From Penium margaritaceum (taxonomy: Eukaryota; Streptophyta; Zygnematophyceae; Desmidiales; Peniaceae), in the NCBI GenBank assembly GCA_023375785.1, contig SZWC01001570.1, forward strand, positions 42,268 to 106,267: a stretch of DNA of 64,000 nucleotides, read 5' to 3'. Of this stretch, positions 35,375-46,500 are shown piece by piece. The notes under the pieces are model-generated. The model was not told the origin of the DNA and did no database searches. It saw only the letters and a list, made by a program, of their open reading frames with translations. Within the stretch, counting starts at the first letter, position 1; the number at the start of each line of letters is the position of its first letter. The position numbers and the translations under genes are program-made.

Positions 35375-35589
35375 TGTCAGAAGAATGCAATGAGCGGAGA
35401 CGGAAACAGCAGAAGCAAATAGAAGCAACGGGGCAAGCACAAGAACTTCAGCTGCATGACGGAAGCAAAAGGCGTGAGCTGTCCTGAGGAGTTGGTCGCA
35501 GAGGTTGAAGATATGCGAGGCATCGGAGATACGAGGTAGACAGTGGCCGGTGAGAGAAAACAAGAGAGAAGCGAGTAATGGGTCACTGA
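35375..35589 (-). repeat. E2 5' LTR, left fragment (split by E3)
   Basis: Starts TGTCAGAAGAATGCAATGAG next to the primer binding site and breaks off after GGTCACTGA, where a second LTR start TGTCAGAAGAATGCAATCAG begins at 35590. The continuation (GATGAGTGCTGAGC...) resumes at 39345. The two parts add up to about 627 bp, close to the 642-690 bp of the E3 LTRs. Confidence 0.65.
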
Positions 35590-36279
35590 TGTCAGAAGAA
35601 TGCAATCAGCGGGAACTGCAAGAGGAGAAGCAAGTGGAAGCAACGAAGCACGCAGGAGCCTGTTAGTGGAACGATTAAAGCAGAAAGGCAAGTGCAGTCC
35701 CAAGGAGTTAGTCGCAGAGCTTCAAGAGAGGCGAGGCACAGGAGCTCTGAGGTATACTGGAGTCAGTGTGAGAACATGAGAACAAAGCGAGTGATGCGCT
35801 GAAGTGGGGCAAAGGATTAAGAGTGACGAAGAGAAGAGTTGTGAAAAGAGGAATGGTGAGCAAAGGCGGTGGGAGCAAGGAGCAAGCAGAGCGAGAATAC
35901 GGCGGCGAAGCCACGGAACCAAAAGGGGAACAGGATGCAAAGAGCTGTTATGGTTAAACTAGGAGGGAATGAACATCCTCCTTATATGAAAGGTAGAACA
36001 GGACAAAGAACAAGCAACGACTTCTTGTGCACTAGCGGGACGTGCTTGCAGTCGAACCGCTCATTAGTGGATTACTCGGTAACGTGCCGTTGGTCGGTTA
36101 TCGTTCTGAACGGCTCGTGTAGGATGGGACAGAGGTGGTTCGCGCCAGGGCTGAACCATTATTGAGAGCTCTCGGAATATCAGAGAGGAGGGGTAGTTCC
36201 GAGCAGGGTACCGGACTGAGTTTTGGGGAGAGAGTGAACCCGACATCTATTTTACCTTGACAGAGATGATATTCTGACA
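35590..36279 (-). repeat. E3 3' LTR
   Basis: 690 bp, TGTCAGAA...TTCTGACA with perfect 8-bp inverted termini, followed by a minus-strand polypurine tract (CCCCCC on +). A TATA-like ATATAAG lies on minus at 35981-35987. Confidence 0.75.
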
Positions 36280-38690
36280 CCCCCCGTGAATCGGTCAAGG
36301 CAGATTGATTCTTGGTCTTATCGTTGCCGAGATTTCATCCCAGGCCCTAAAATGGTGGGCATTTGACTGATCCTCCACAATGTTGTAGAAGTTTTCTCCA
36401 CATTCCTGGTAGGTCATCTGGATTCTGGGTGAGCAGCTCATGAAGACTGGGGTCCATTAGGTCGTGGAGTCCACGTCTGAGTTCAGCGTCAAAGAGATCC
36501 ATCTGTGCTTCGAAGGTCTCATAGGAGCATTAGTCTCCAAAGTAGAGATATCCCCGGATCAGCGACCCTACAACCAAAAACCCATGAAGGAGGTAGGGGT
36601 TGAGTTTCTTGTAGAAGATCTGGTCCAACTCACTTACGTTGGAGACCTGAACTCTTTTTGCAGCGTGGGTGGAGGCAAACAGGTGTGGGATCCCCAGTCT
36701 GGTTGGGAATGTGGTATTGTGGAAGATGTGGAGGTAGGAGGATTTTCTTTTCCAGCCGTAGTACTGAAGATGGTACCACCGCTCTGCTGCGATGTCTCCA
36801 TGGCCCTCAAGGCTGTGGTAGATGCGAGCAAGGCGTTGTTTCAGTTGCTTCCATAGTTCGTTGAGTGTGAGGACATAGTTCCTTAGGCAGAGAAGTGGGC
36901 TGTGGAGGTGGTCATGTTTTCCAAGGAGGAAATCAGCTACATTCCATTCATTGATGTAGACGGTGCATGCATTGTGAAGGATGCTGTCTGTCCAACTGAA
37001 GAGATTGGGAGCGTCTACTGCAAGGGTTAGACATGTCTCCCAGGCAGAGGAAAGTGTTGTCATTTTGGCAGAAGGAGGTGGAAGGAGTGGTTTTGATGAA
37101 GCAGCGTGGTCCACAGGAGTGGCACCACGTTCACTTGAGAAGTCTCAATGTGAGTGCAGGCTCTTTTGCTGATGGTAGAAGCTGATGGTTGCTGATGATG
37201 AGGGTGGAAATTGATGAGGAAAGATGGGCGCAGGGTTGTGCTGCCGAAGTTATGGCGTGGGGCGCAGGTCGTCGGGAAACAGGCAATACTACCGGGCGGA
37301 TCCTTGTGCCAAGCTGATGATGAAAGTGGATGATTGGCAGAAGCGCGGTGGATGATGGAGTGGGCGCAGGGGCGAAACCTCGTGCACTGCGAAATAGGGG
37401 AATAGAATGCGGCAAGGGGAAGGCAGGGGCCAACGTGCCCCGAGAAATCTGCTGCTGGCGTGGGTGCAGGCTGCTGCGAAGCGGGCAGCTAGCTCGTGTA
37501 GATCCTTGTGCTGGCAGTAGATGCTGATGATTGATGAGGAGGCGGAAGCTGATGTCGAGAGAGTGGACGCAGGGGCGAAACCATGTGCACTGCAAAGTGT
37601 CGGCGTGGGCGCAGATCATCGCGAGACTGGCGATGCAACCGGGTGGATCCTTGTGCCGAGTGGATAATGAGAAACGGATGATGGTGGAGGAGCAATGGAT
37701 GGCTGAGTAGGCGCAGGGGTGGAACCACGTGCGCTGCGAGGCAATGCTGATGATGACGGAGCGGAAGCTGATGAGAGGCAATCCAGAGGAGGCAGAGGAA
37801 GTTGAGGTGAGGCTGGTACAAAGGATGAAGAGTTGAGCAAGCAGCGATGACGAGGAGGATATGTGGAGGCTCATGAGGATCGTGATGTTGCGGCGAGAGT
37901 GATATAGGAGTGGCAGCAGAGGACGGATGACAGAGCGGGCGGAAGCGGCAGTGGGCAAAGGACGAGGCAACGATTTCCTTTGTTGTCAGGAGAGTGACAG
38001 CTTGTTCCCCAGTTGGCCAAAGAACGACGGGCTGGAAGACTGGTGGTGTCCGATATCCTCATAGCGAGAGGAACCAAGCTGCAGCGTGGTAGGTCGTGAG
38101 ATGGGCAGGGATGCCGGTCCGTAGATGTCAGGAGAGTGACGGCTTGTTCACCAGTTGGCCTGAGACCGACGGGCAGGAAGACTGGTGGTGTGCAATATCC
38201 TGATGGCCGAAGGCAAGCTGCTTTTGCTGACCACGAGCATAGGTGATGCGAGAGGGCAGCTCGAGATGATGAATGCAAGGAAGCTGACGTGAATGGGGCG
38301 GGTGGAGCAGATGGAGCAGATGAAGTAGATGAGGAGGACAAAGACGTTTTGGGGTAGCTGAGTGATGAGAGAGGATAGGTGGCAGGCAGCAGGAAGCTTC
38401 CAGGAAGATGGCGATAAGCGGCAGCTCGGAAGCTGTTCTCAGCTGTTTTCAACGTCGCGTCACCAGCTTGGCCACAGGCGCGGATCTGGACGCAGGGCTT
38501 GGCCCAGATGACGAGATGTCTCTTCCATGTGTGGAGCGATCGAGGCAGTACTACTGATGTCAGCTGCTGGTGAAGCGAAGTGACGTACAGTGGTGGTGGC
38601 AGCGGCAGATGAAGGCTAGACAGAGCGGCGAGGAGTTTGCGGCAGAGAAGCGATGACTGGGTCATGGGGCACCAGGTGATGTTGCTTGAT
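36280..38690 (-). mobile_element. E3 internal region
   Basis: The first 850 bp look unlike the E modules. The modules follow: GTCGTCGGGAAACAGGC...GGATCCTTGTGCC (near 37265 and a copy near 37610), GGGCAGCTAGCTCGTGTAGA (near 37485), and GTCAGGAGAGTGACAGCTTG...GACTGGTGGTGTCCGATATC (near 37987 and 38130). All lie in the same orientation as in E1 and E2. Apart from 36530-37114, nothing looks coding. Confidence 0.5.
36530..37114 (-). CDS. Unrecognised 194-codon frame inside E3
   Basis: I do not recognise this protein. It has mixed composition unlike the low-complexity frames around it: aromatic and charged residues alternate (ERWYHLQYYGWKRKSSYLHI), and it ends with a hydrophobic segment LLHGFLVVGSLIRGYLYFGD. 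It runs in the element's orientation between the polypurine tract and the E modules, where a captured or residual retroelement frame could sit. A plus-strand frame overlaps it (36464-36856), so coding strand and coding status are both unsure. Many E3 copies would need comparing to see whether the frame is kept. Confidence 0.25.
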   Translation of the reverse strand: MDHAASSKPLLPPPSAKMTTLSSAWETCLTLAVDAPNLFSWTDSILHNACTVYINEWNVADFLLGKHDHLHSPLLCLRNYVLTLNELWKQLKQRLARIYHSLEGHGDIAAERWYHLQYYGWKRKSSYLHIFHNTTFPTRLGIPHLFASTHAAKRVQVSNVSELDQIFYKKLNPYLLHGFLVVGSLIRGYLYFGD

Positions 38691-38702
38691 GCTCTAATAC
38701 CA
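38691..38702 (-). promoter_or_regulatory. E3 primer binding site
   Basis: GCTCTAATACCA on +, one substitution from the initiator tRNA-Met 3' end, abutting the LTR at 38703. Confidence 0.8.
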
Positions 38703-39344
38703 TGTCAGAAGAATGCAATGAGCAGGAATGGGAAGAGCAGAAGCAAGCGGAAGCAATGAAGCATGTAGGAGTGCAGTCCCAAGGAGTTAGTCACAGAGCC
38801 TCAAGAGAGGCAAGGCAAAGGAGCTCCGAGGTATACACAAGTCAGTGAGAGAACATGAGAGCAAAGCGTGTGATGTGCTGAGGTTGGGCGAAGGATTGAG
38901 AGTGACAAAGCGAAGAGTAGTGAGAAGAGGAATGGTAAGCGAGGGTGGTGGAGGCAAGGAGCGAGCAGAGTGAGAACATGGTGGCGAAGCTGCGGAACCA
39001 AAAGGGGAACAGGATGTGAAGAACTGTTCTGGTTAAACTAGGAGGGAGTGAACATCCTCCTTGTATGAAAGGTAGAACAGGACAAAGAACAAGCAACGGC
39101 TTCTTGTGCACTAGCTGGAAGTGCTTGCGGTCGAACCACTTATTAGGGGATTACTCGGAAACGTGCCGTTGTGAACGGCTCGTGTAGGATGGGACCGAGG
39201 TGGTTCGCGCCAGGGCTGAACCAGTGTTGAGAGCACTCGGAATATTAGAGAGGAGGGGTAATTCCAAGCAGGGGACCGGACTGAGTTTTGGTGAGAGAGT
39301 GAACGCGGCAGCTGTTCTGCCTTCACAGAGATACTTTTCTGACA
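38703..39344 (-). repeat. E3 5' LTR
   Basis: 642 bp, begins TGTCAGAAGAATGC and ends CTTTTCTGACA on +. It is similar to 35590-36279 along its length but visibly diverged, so E3 is older than the copia element at 19336. Confidence 0.75.
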
Positions 39345-39756
39345 GATGAGTGCTGAGCAAAGGAGCGAGAGTGACAGAGCGAAGAGATGTGAACTGGGAA
39401 TGATTGGCAAAGGCAATGTGAGCGAGAAGCGAGTAGAGCGAGGGCACGGCGGCGAAGCCGCGGAACCCAAGCGGAACATGAAGGGAAGAACTGTTATGGT
39501 TAATTAATAAAGGGAATGATCATCCTCCGTATACACAAAAGAACAAGACAACAATAGTCACCAATGGCTTCTTTCCGCTAGCCGTACGCGTAGCAATATA
39601 GTGGCATTATTAGGGGCGGTTCGGCTCTAGTAATCCGGTCATGACCGACCGACCATTTGCAGAAAGAGGTTTGGAAGATCTGAACCTTTATCAAGAGCTC
39701 AGTCTATCCGAGGGGTCTTGGAGAGGACCTTGTCAGAGTCATTTCTTTTCCTGACA
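39345..39756 (-). repeat. E2 5' LTR, right fragment
   Basis: Begins GATGAGTGCTGAGCAAAGG, which continues the LTR text broken at 35589, and ends TTTTCCTGACA. The next base starts the 20-bp minisatellite (GCTCTAGCG), so E2 was inserted at an array edge or inside the array. Confidence 0.65.
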
Positions 39757-39956
39757 GCTCTAGCGTTCTCTGGCTTGCTCAACCGTTCTCTGGGTTGCTC
39801 CACCTTTCTCTGGCTTGCTCAAACTTTCCCTGGCTTGCTCCACCTTTCTCTGGCTTGCTCCACTGTTATCTGGCTTCCTCTATCTTTCTCTGGCTTGCTC
39901 CACCTTTCTCTGGCTTGCTCCACCTTTCTCTGGCTTGCTCCAACTTTCTCTGGCTT
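39757..39956. repeat. 20-bp minisatellite, short stretch before single-n gap
   Basis: About ten units of the same minisatellite as array I, cut off by n at 39957. The stretch is repeated with small differences at 40565 onward. Confidence 0.93.
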
Positions 39957-39957
39957 N
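39957..39957. other. Single-n join between two near-identical contig ends
   Basis: Sequence right of this n (39958 onward) repeats 39150-39956 at an offset of 808 bases with only a handful of differences. Confidence 0.9.
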
Positions 39958-40564
39958 ATTACTCGGAAACGTGCCGTTGTGAACGGCTCGTGTAGGATGG
40001 GACCGAGGTGGTTCGCGCCAGGGCTGAACCAGTGTTGAGAGCACTCGGAATATTAGAGAGGAGGGGTAATTCCAAGCAGGGGACCGGACTGAGTTTTGGT
40101 GAGAGAGTGAACGCGGCAGCTGTTCTGCCTTCACAGAGATACTTTTCTGACAGATGAGTGCTGAGCAAAGGAGCGAGAGTGACAGAGCGAAGAGATGTGA
40201 ACTGGGAATGATTGGCAAAGGCAATGTGAGCGAGAAGCGAGTAGAGTGAGGGCACGGCGGCGAAGCCGCGGAACCCAAGCGGAACATGAAGGGAAGAACT
40301 GTTATGGTTAATTAATAAAGGGAATGATCATCCTCCGTATACACAAAAGAACAAGACAACAATAGTCACCAATGGCTTCTTTCCGCTAGCCGTACGCGTA
40401 GCAATATAGTGGCATTATTAGGGGCGGTTCGGCTCTAGTAATCCGGTCATGACCGACCGACCATTTGCAGAAAGAGGTTCGGAAGATCTGAACCTTTATC
40501 AAGAGCTCAGATTATCCGAGGGGTCTTGGAGAGGACCTTGTCAGAGTCATTTCTTTTCCTGACA
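39958..40564 (-). repeat. Second copy of E3/E2 LTR ends (probable haplotype duplicate)
   Basis: 39958-40152 repeats the end of the E3 5' LTR, and 40153-40564 repeats the E2 LTR fragment, again ending CTGACA against GCTCTAGCG. Differences from the first copy are few (for example GAGCGAGGG versus GAGTGAGGG and GAGGTTTGG versus GAGGTTCGG), which fits two alleles joined in series. Confidence 0.8.
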
Positions 40565-43500
40565 GCTCTAGCGTTCTCTGGCTTGCTCAACCGTTCTCTG
40601 GGTTGCTCCACCTTTCTCTGGCTTGCTCAACCTTTCCCTGGCTTGCTCCACCTTTCTCTGGCTTGCTCCACTGTTCTCTGGCTTCCTCTATCTTTCTCTG
40701 GCTTGCTCCACCTTTCTCTGGCTTGCTCCACCTTTCTCTGGCTTGCTCCACCTTTATCTGGCTTGCTCCAACTTTCTCTGGCTTTCTCCACCTTTCTCTA
40801 GCTTGCTCCACCATTCTCTGGCTTGCTCCACCTTTCTCTGGCTTGCTCCACCATTCTCTGGCTTGCTCCACCTTTCTCTGGCTAGCTCAACCTTTCCCTG
40901 GCTTGCTCCAACTTTCTTTGGCTTGCTCCAACTTTCTCTGGCTTGCTCCACCTTTCTCTGGCTTGCTCAATGTTTCCCTTGATTTCTCCACCTTTCTCTG
41001 GCTTGCTCCACCTTTCTCTAGCTTGCTCCACCATTCTCTAGCTTGCTTCACCTTTCTCTGGCTTGCTCCACCTTTCTCTGGCTTGCTCAATGTTTCCCTT
41101 GATTTCTCCACCTTTCTCTGGCTTGCTCCACCTTTCTCTAGCTTGCTCCACCATTCTCTAGCTTGCTTCACCTTTCTCTGGCTTACTCCACCTTTCCCTG
41201 GATTCCTCCACCTTTTTTCTGTCTTTCTCCATCGTTCCCTAGATTAATCCACTATTCTCTGGCTTGCTCAATCTTTCTGAGGCTTGATCCACCTTCCTCT
41301 GGCTTGCTCCACCTTTCCTTGTCTTGCTTCACCTTTCTTTGGATTGCTCCACCTTTCTCTGGCTTGGTTCACCTTTCCCTGGCTTGCTCCACCGTTCTCT
41401 GGCTTGCTCCACCTGTCTCTGGCTTGCTCCACCTTTCCTTGGATTTCTACATCGTTCTCTGGCTTGCTAACCCATTCTCTGGATTTCTCGATCGTTCTCT
41501 GGCTTGCTCCCCCGTTCTCTTGGTTGCTCCACCTTTCCCTGGCTAGCTCCACCTTTCTCTGGCTGGCTTCACTGTTCTCTGGCTTCCTCTACCTTTCTCT
41601 GGCTTGCTCCAACTTTCTCTGGCTTGCTCCACCTTTCTCTGGCTTGCTCCACATTTATCTGGCTTGCGCCACCGTTCGTGGCTTGCTCCACCTTTCTCTG
41701 GCTTGCTCCAACTTTCTCTGGCTTGCTCCACCTTTCTCTGGCTTGCTCCACATTTATCTGGCTTGCGCCACCGTTCGTGGCTTGCTCCACCTTTCTCTAG
41801 CTTGCTCAACCGGTCTCTGGCTTGCTCCACTTTTCTCAGGCTTGCTCCACTGTTCCCTACATTGCTCTACCTTTCTTTAGCTTGCTCTACCTTTCTCTGG
41901 CTCGCTACATCTTCCTCTAGCTTGCTCCGCCTTTCCCTGGATTTCTTCAACTTGATCTGGCTTGCTCCAGCTTTCCCTGGCTTGCTCCACCATTATCAGG
42001 CTTGCTCCACCTTTCTTTGGCTTGCTCCACCATTTTATGACTTTCTCCTCCTTTCTTTTGCTTGCTTCACCTTTCCCTGGCTGGCTCCAACTTTCTCTGG
42101 TTTCCTCCACCTTTCTCTGGCTTGCTCCACCATTTTATGACTTTCTCCTCCTTTCTTTTGCTTGCTTCACCTTTCCCTGGCTGGCTCCAACTTTCTCTGG
42201 TTTCCTCCACCTTTCTCTGGCTGCTCCACCTTTCTCTACCTTGCTCCACCTTTCTTTGGCTTGCTCCATCATTCTCTATCTTGCTCCACCGTTCTCTGAC
42301 TTTCTCCACCTTTCTCTGGCTGGCTCCACCTTTCATTGGCTAGCCCCACCATTCTCTGGCTTGCTCCACTGTTCTCTGGCTTGCTCCATTGATCTTTGGC
42401 TTGTTCCACCGTTCTCTGGCTTGCTTCACCGTTCTCTGGCTTGCTCCACTGTTATCTGCCTTGCTGCAATGTTCTTTGGCTTGCTCCATTATTCTCCGGC
42501 TTTCTCCACCATTCCCTGGCTTGCTCCACCGTTCTCTGGCTTGCTGCACCGTTATTTGGCTTGCTCCACCGTTCTCTGGCTTGGTCAACCGTTCTCTGGC
42601 TTGCTGTAATGTTCTCATGCTTGCTCCAGCTTTCTCTGGCTTGCTCAACCTTTCCGTGGCTTGCTCCACCTCTCTCTAGCTTGCTTCACCATTATCTTGC
42701 TTGTTTTACCATTCTCTAGCTTGCTCCTCAATTCTCTGGCTTGCTCCACCTTTCTCTGCTTTTCTTCACTGTTCTCTAGCTTGCTCCATCGTTCTCTGGC
42801 CTGATCCACTGTTCTCTGGCTTCCTCCACCTCTCTAGCTTGCACCACCCTTGTTGGGCTTGCTCCACAAGTCCCTGTTTTGCTCCACTATTCTCTCACTT
42901 GGTCCACTGATTTCTGGCTTGCTCCATTGTTCTCTGGCTTTCTCCACCTTTCTTTGGCTTTCTCTACCTTTCTCTGGCTTTACGCACCTTTCTCTGGCTT
43001 GCTCCACCTTTCTCTGGCTTGCTCCATCGTTCTCTGGCTTGGTTCACATTTTTGTGGCTTGCTCCACCTTTCTCTGGCTTTCTCCACCTTTCTCTGGATT
43101 GCTCCATCTTTGTCTGGCTTGCTCCACCGCTCTCTGGCTTGGTTCACTTTTCTCTGGCTTGCCCCACCTTTCTTTGGCTTGCTCCACCGTTCTCTGGCTT
43201 GCTCTACACGTCTCTGGCTTGCTCCACCGTTCTCTCGCTTGCTCCACCATTCTCTTGTTTGCTGCACCGTTCTCTGGCTTGCTCCACCGTTCTCTGGCTT
43301 GCTCTACACGTCTCTGGCTTGCTCCACCGTTCTCTCGCTTGCTCCACCATTCTCTTGTTTGCTGCACCGTTCTCTGGCTTGCTTGACCATTCTCTAACTT
43401 GCCTTACCTGTCTCTGGCTTGCTCCACCTTTCTCTGGCCTGCTCCACCTTGCTCTGGCCTGTTCCACCTTTCTGTGGCCTGCTTCACCATTGTCTGGTTT

Positions 43501-46500
43501 GTTCCACCTTTCTCTGTCCTGATCCACCTTTCTCTGGCTTGCTCAACCTTTCTGTGGCTTGCTGCACCTTTCTCTTCTTTGCTGCACCTTTTTCTGGCTT
43601 GCTCCACTGTTCTCTGGCTTGCTCCACCGTTCCCTGCCTTGCTCCACCGTTCTCTTGCTTGTTCCACCGTTCTCTGGCTTGCTCCACCGTTCTCTAGCTT
43701 GCTCCACCATTACATGGCTTGGTCCACTGTTCTCTAGATTGCTCCACCGTTCTCTGGCTTGCTCCGTTGTTCTTTGGCTTGCTCCACCTTTCTCTGGCTT
43801 GCTCCACCTTTCTATGACCTGCTCCACCTTTCGCTGGCTTGTTCCACCATTCTCTTGCTTGCTCCACCGTTCTCTGGCTTGCTCCGTTGTTCTTTGGCTT
43901 GCTCCACCTTTCTCTGGCTTGCTCCACCTTTCTATGACCTGCTCCACCTTTCGCTGGCTTGTTCCACCATTCTCTTGCTTGCTCCGCTGTTCTCTAGATT
44001 GCTCCACCGTTCTGTCTTGCTGCACTGTGCTCTGGCTTGCTCTACTGTTCTCTGCCTTGCTCCACCATTCTCTGGCTTGTTCCACCGTTCTCTGGCTTGC
44101 TCCTCCGTTCTCTGGCTTGCTCACCCGTTCCCTGGCTTGCTCCACCGTTATCTGGCTTGCTCCACCGTTCTCTGGCTTGCTCCTCCGTTCTCTGGCTTGC
44201 TCACCCGTTCCCTGGCTTGCTCCACCGTTATCTGGCTTGCTCCACCGTTCTCTGGCTTGCTCCACCTTTCTTTGGCTTGCTTAACTTTTCTCTGGCCTGC
44301 TCCACCTTTCTCTGGCTTGTGCCACCTTTCTCTGACTTGCGCCAAATTTCTCCGGCTTGCTCCACCGTTATCTGTATTGCTCCATCTTTGTCTTGCTTGC
44401 TCCACCTTTCTCTGGCTTGTGCCACCTTTCTCTGACTTGCGCCAAATTTCTCCGGCTTGCTCCACCGTTATCTGTATTGCTCCATCTTTGTCTTGCTTGC
44501 TCCACCGTTTTCTGGCTTGCTCCATATTTTCCTCACTTAATCCACCTTTCTCTGGCTTGACCAACCATTTTCTGGCTTGCTCCACCTTTTTCTAGCTTGC
44601 TCCACTGTTCTCATGCTTGCTTCACCTTTCTCTGGCTTGCTCCACCTTTCCCTGGCTTGCTCAATTGTTCACGCGCTAGCTCCATCATTCTTTGGCTTGC
44701 TCCACCGTTCTCTGGCTTGCTCCATCTTATCTGGCTTGCTCTGCCTTCCTCTGGCTTGCTCTACATTTCTCTGACTTGCTTCACCTTTCTCAGGTTTTTC
44801 CACTTTTTTTTGGCTTTATCCACCATTCTTTGGCTTGCTCTACCTTTGTCTTGCCTCCTCCATCATTCTGTGTCTTGCTTTACCTTTCTCTGGCCTGCTC
44901 CATCTTTCTCTGGCCTGCTACACCATCCTCTGGCTTGTTCCATTGTTCTCTGACATACTCCACCTTTCTCCGGCTTGCACCACCTTTGTGTGGCTTGCTC
45001 CACCTTTTCCTAGCTTGCTCCACCTTTCTTCGGATTGCTCCACATTTCTCTGGCCTGCTCCACCGTTCCCTGGTTTGCTCCACCTTTCTCTGGCCTGCTC
45101 AACCTTCCCCTACTAGCTCCACCTTTCTCTGGCTTGCTCCACCTTTCCCTTGCTTGCTCCACCTTTCTCTGGCTTGCTCCAACTTTCTCTGGCTTGCTTC
45201 ACTGTTATCTGGCCTGCTCCACCATTTTTTGGCTTGATCAAACTTTCTCTGGCTTGCTTCACCGTTCTCTGGCTTGCTCCATCATTCTCTGGCCTGCTCC
45301 ACCATTCTCTGGCTTGCTCCACCGTGCTCTGGCTTGATCCACCCTTCTTGGGCTTTCTCCACCGTTTCCTGGCTTGCTACACCATTCTCTCGCTTGCTTC
45401 ACTGTTCTATGGCTTGCTCCATTGTTCTCTGGCTATCTCCACCTTTCTCTGGCTTGCTCCACCTTTTTCTGGCTTTGTACACGTTTGTCTGGCTTGCTCC
45501 ACCTTTCTCTTGCTTGCTCCACCTTTCTCTGGTTTGCTCCACCGTTCTCTGGCTTGGTCCACTGTTCTCTGGCTCGCTCCACCTTTTTCTGGCTTGGTCC
45601 ACCTTTCTCTGGCTTGCTCCACCTTTCTCTGGCTTGCTCCACCGTTCTCTGGCTTGGTTCACTTTTCTCTGGCTTGCTCCATGTTTCTTTGGCTCCCTAC
45701 GATGTTCTCTGGCTTGCTCGACAGTTCTCTGGCTTGCTCTACCTGTTTCTGGCTTGCTCCACCGTTCTCTGACTTGCTCCACCATTCTATTGCGTGCTCC
45801 TCCTTTCTCTGGCTTGCTCCACCGTTCTCTGGCCTTTCCATCGTTCCCTGACTTGCTGCAATGTTCTCTGGCTTGCTCCACCATTCTCTGGCTTGCTCCA
45901 CCATTCTCTGGCTTGCTCCACTGTTCTCTGGATTGCTCCACTCTTCACCGGCTTGCTCCACCGTTCTCTGGCTTGCCCTACTGTTCTCTTGCATGCTGCA
46001 CCGTTCATTGGCTTGCTCGACCGTTCTCTGACTTTCTCCACCTTTCTTTTGCTTGATCCACCTTTCCCTGGTCTGCTCCACCTTGCTTTGGCTAGCTCCA
46101 CCTTTCTCTGGCCTGCTTCACCTTTGTCTGGCCTTCTCCAAATTTCTCTGGCCTGCTCCACCTTCCTCTGGCTTGCTCAACCTTTCTCTGGCTTGCACTC
46201 CTGTCCCTGCTTTGCTCCAACTTTTTCTGGCTTGCTCCACCGTTCTCTTGCTTGCTCCATCATTCTCTGGCTTGCTCCACCTTTCTCTAGCTTGCTGCAC
46301 TGTTCTCTGGTTCTCTCCACTGTTCTCTGGCGTGCTCCTCCATTATCTGACTTGCTCCACTGGTCTCTGGCTTGCTCCACCGTTCTCTGGCTTGCTCTAC
46401 TGTTCTTTTCCTTGCTCCACCGTTCTCTGGCTTGCTCCACCGTTCTCTGGCTTGTTCCACCGTTCTCTAGCTTGCTCCACCGTTTCCTGGCTTGATCCAG

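Larger units (their letters stand above)
35590..39344 (-). mobile_element. E3: non-coding LTR element nested in the E2 LTR
   Basis: Bounded by two LTRs of the TGTCAG...CTGACA family (35590-36279 and 38703-39344). The polypurine tract is CCCCCC on + just right of 36279, and the primer binding site GCTCTAATACCA (one change from the E2 site) is at 38691-38702. The internal region has the E modules, no gag-pol, and one unexplained frame (36530-37114). Flanks ACTGA and GATGA share only three of five bases, so the target duplication is decayed, but the surrounding sequence reads as one interrupted E2 LTR. Confidence 0.65.

Noticed and set aside
35363-39344. A single LTR element spanning 35375 to 39344
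   Set aside because: It would leave a primer binding site outside the element and an LTR with two starts (35375 and 35590); nesting of E3 in E2 explains all signals.
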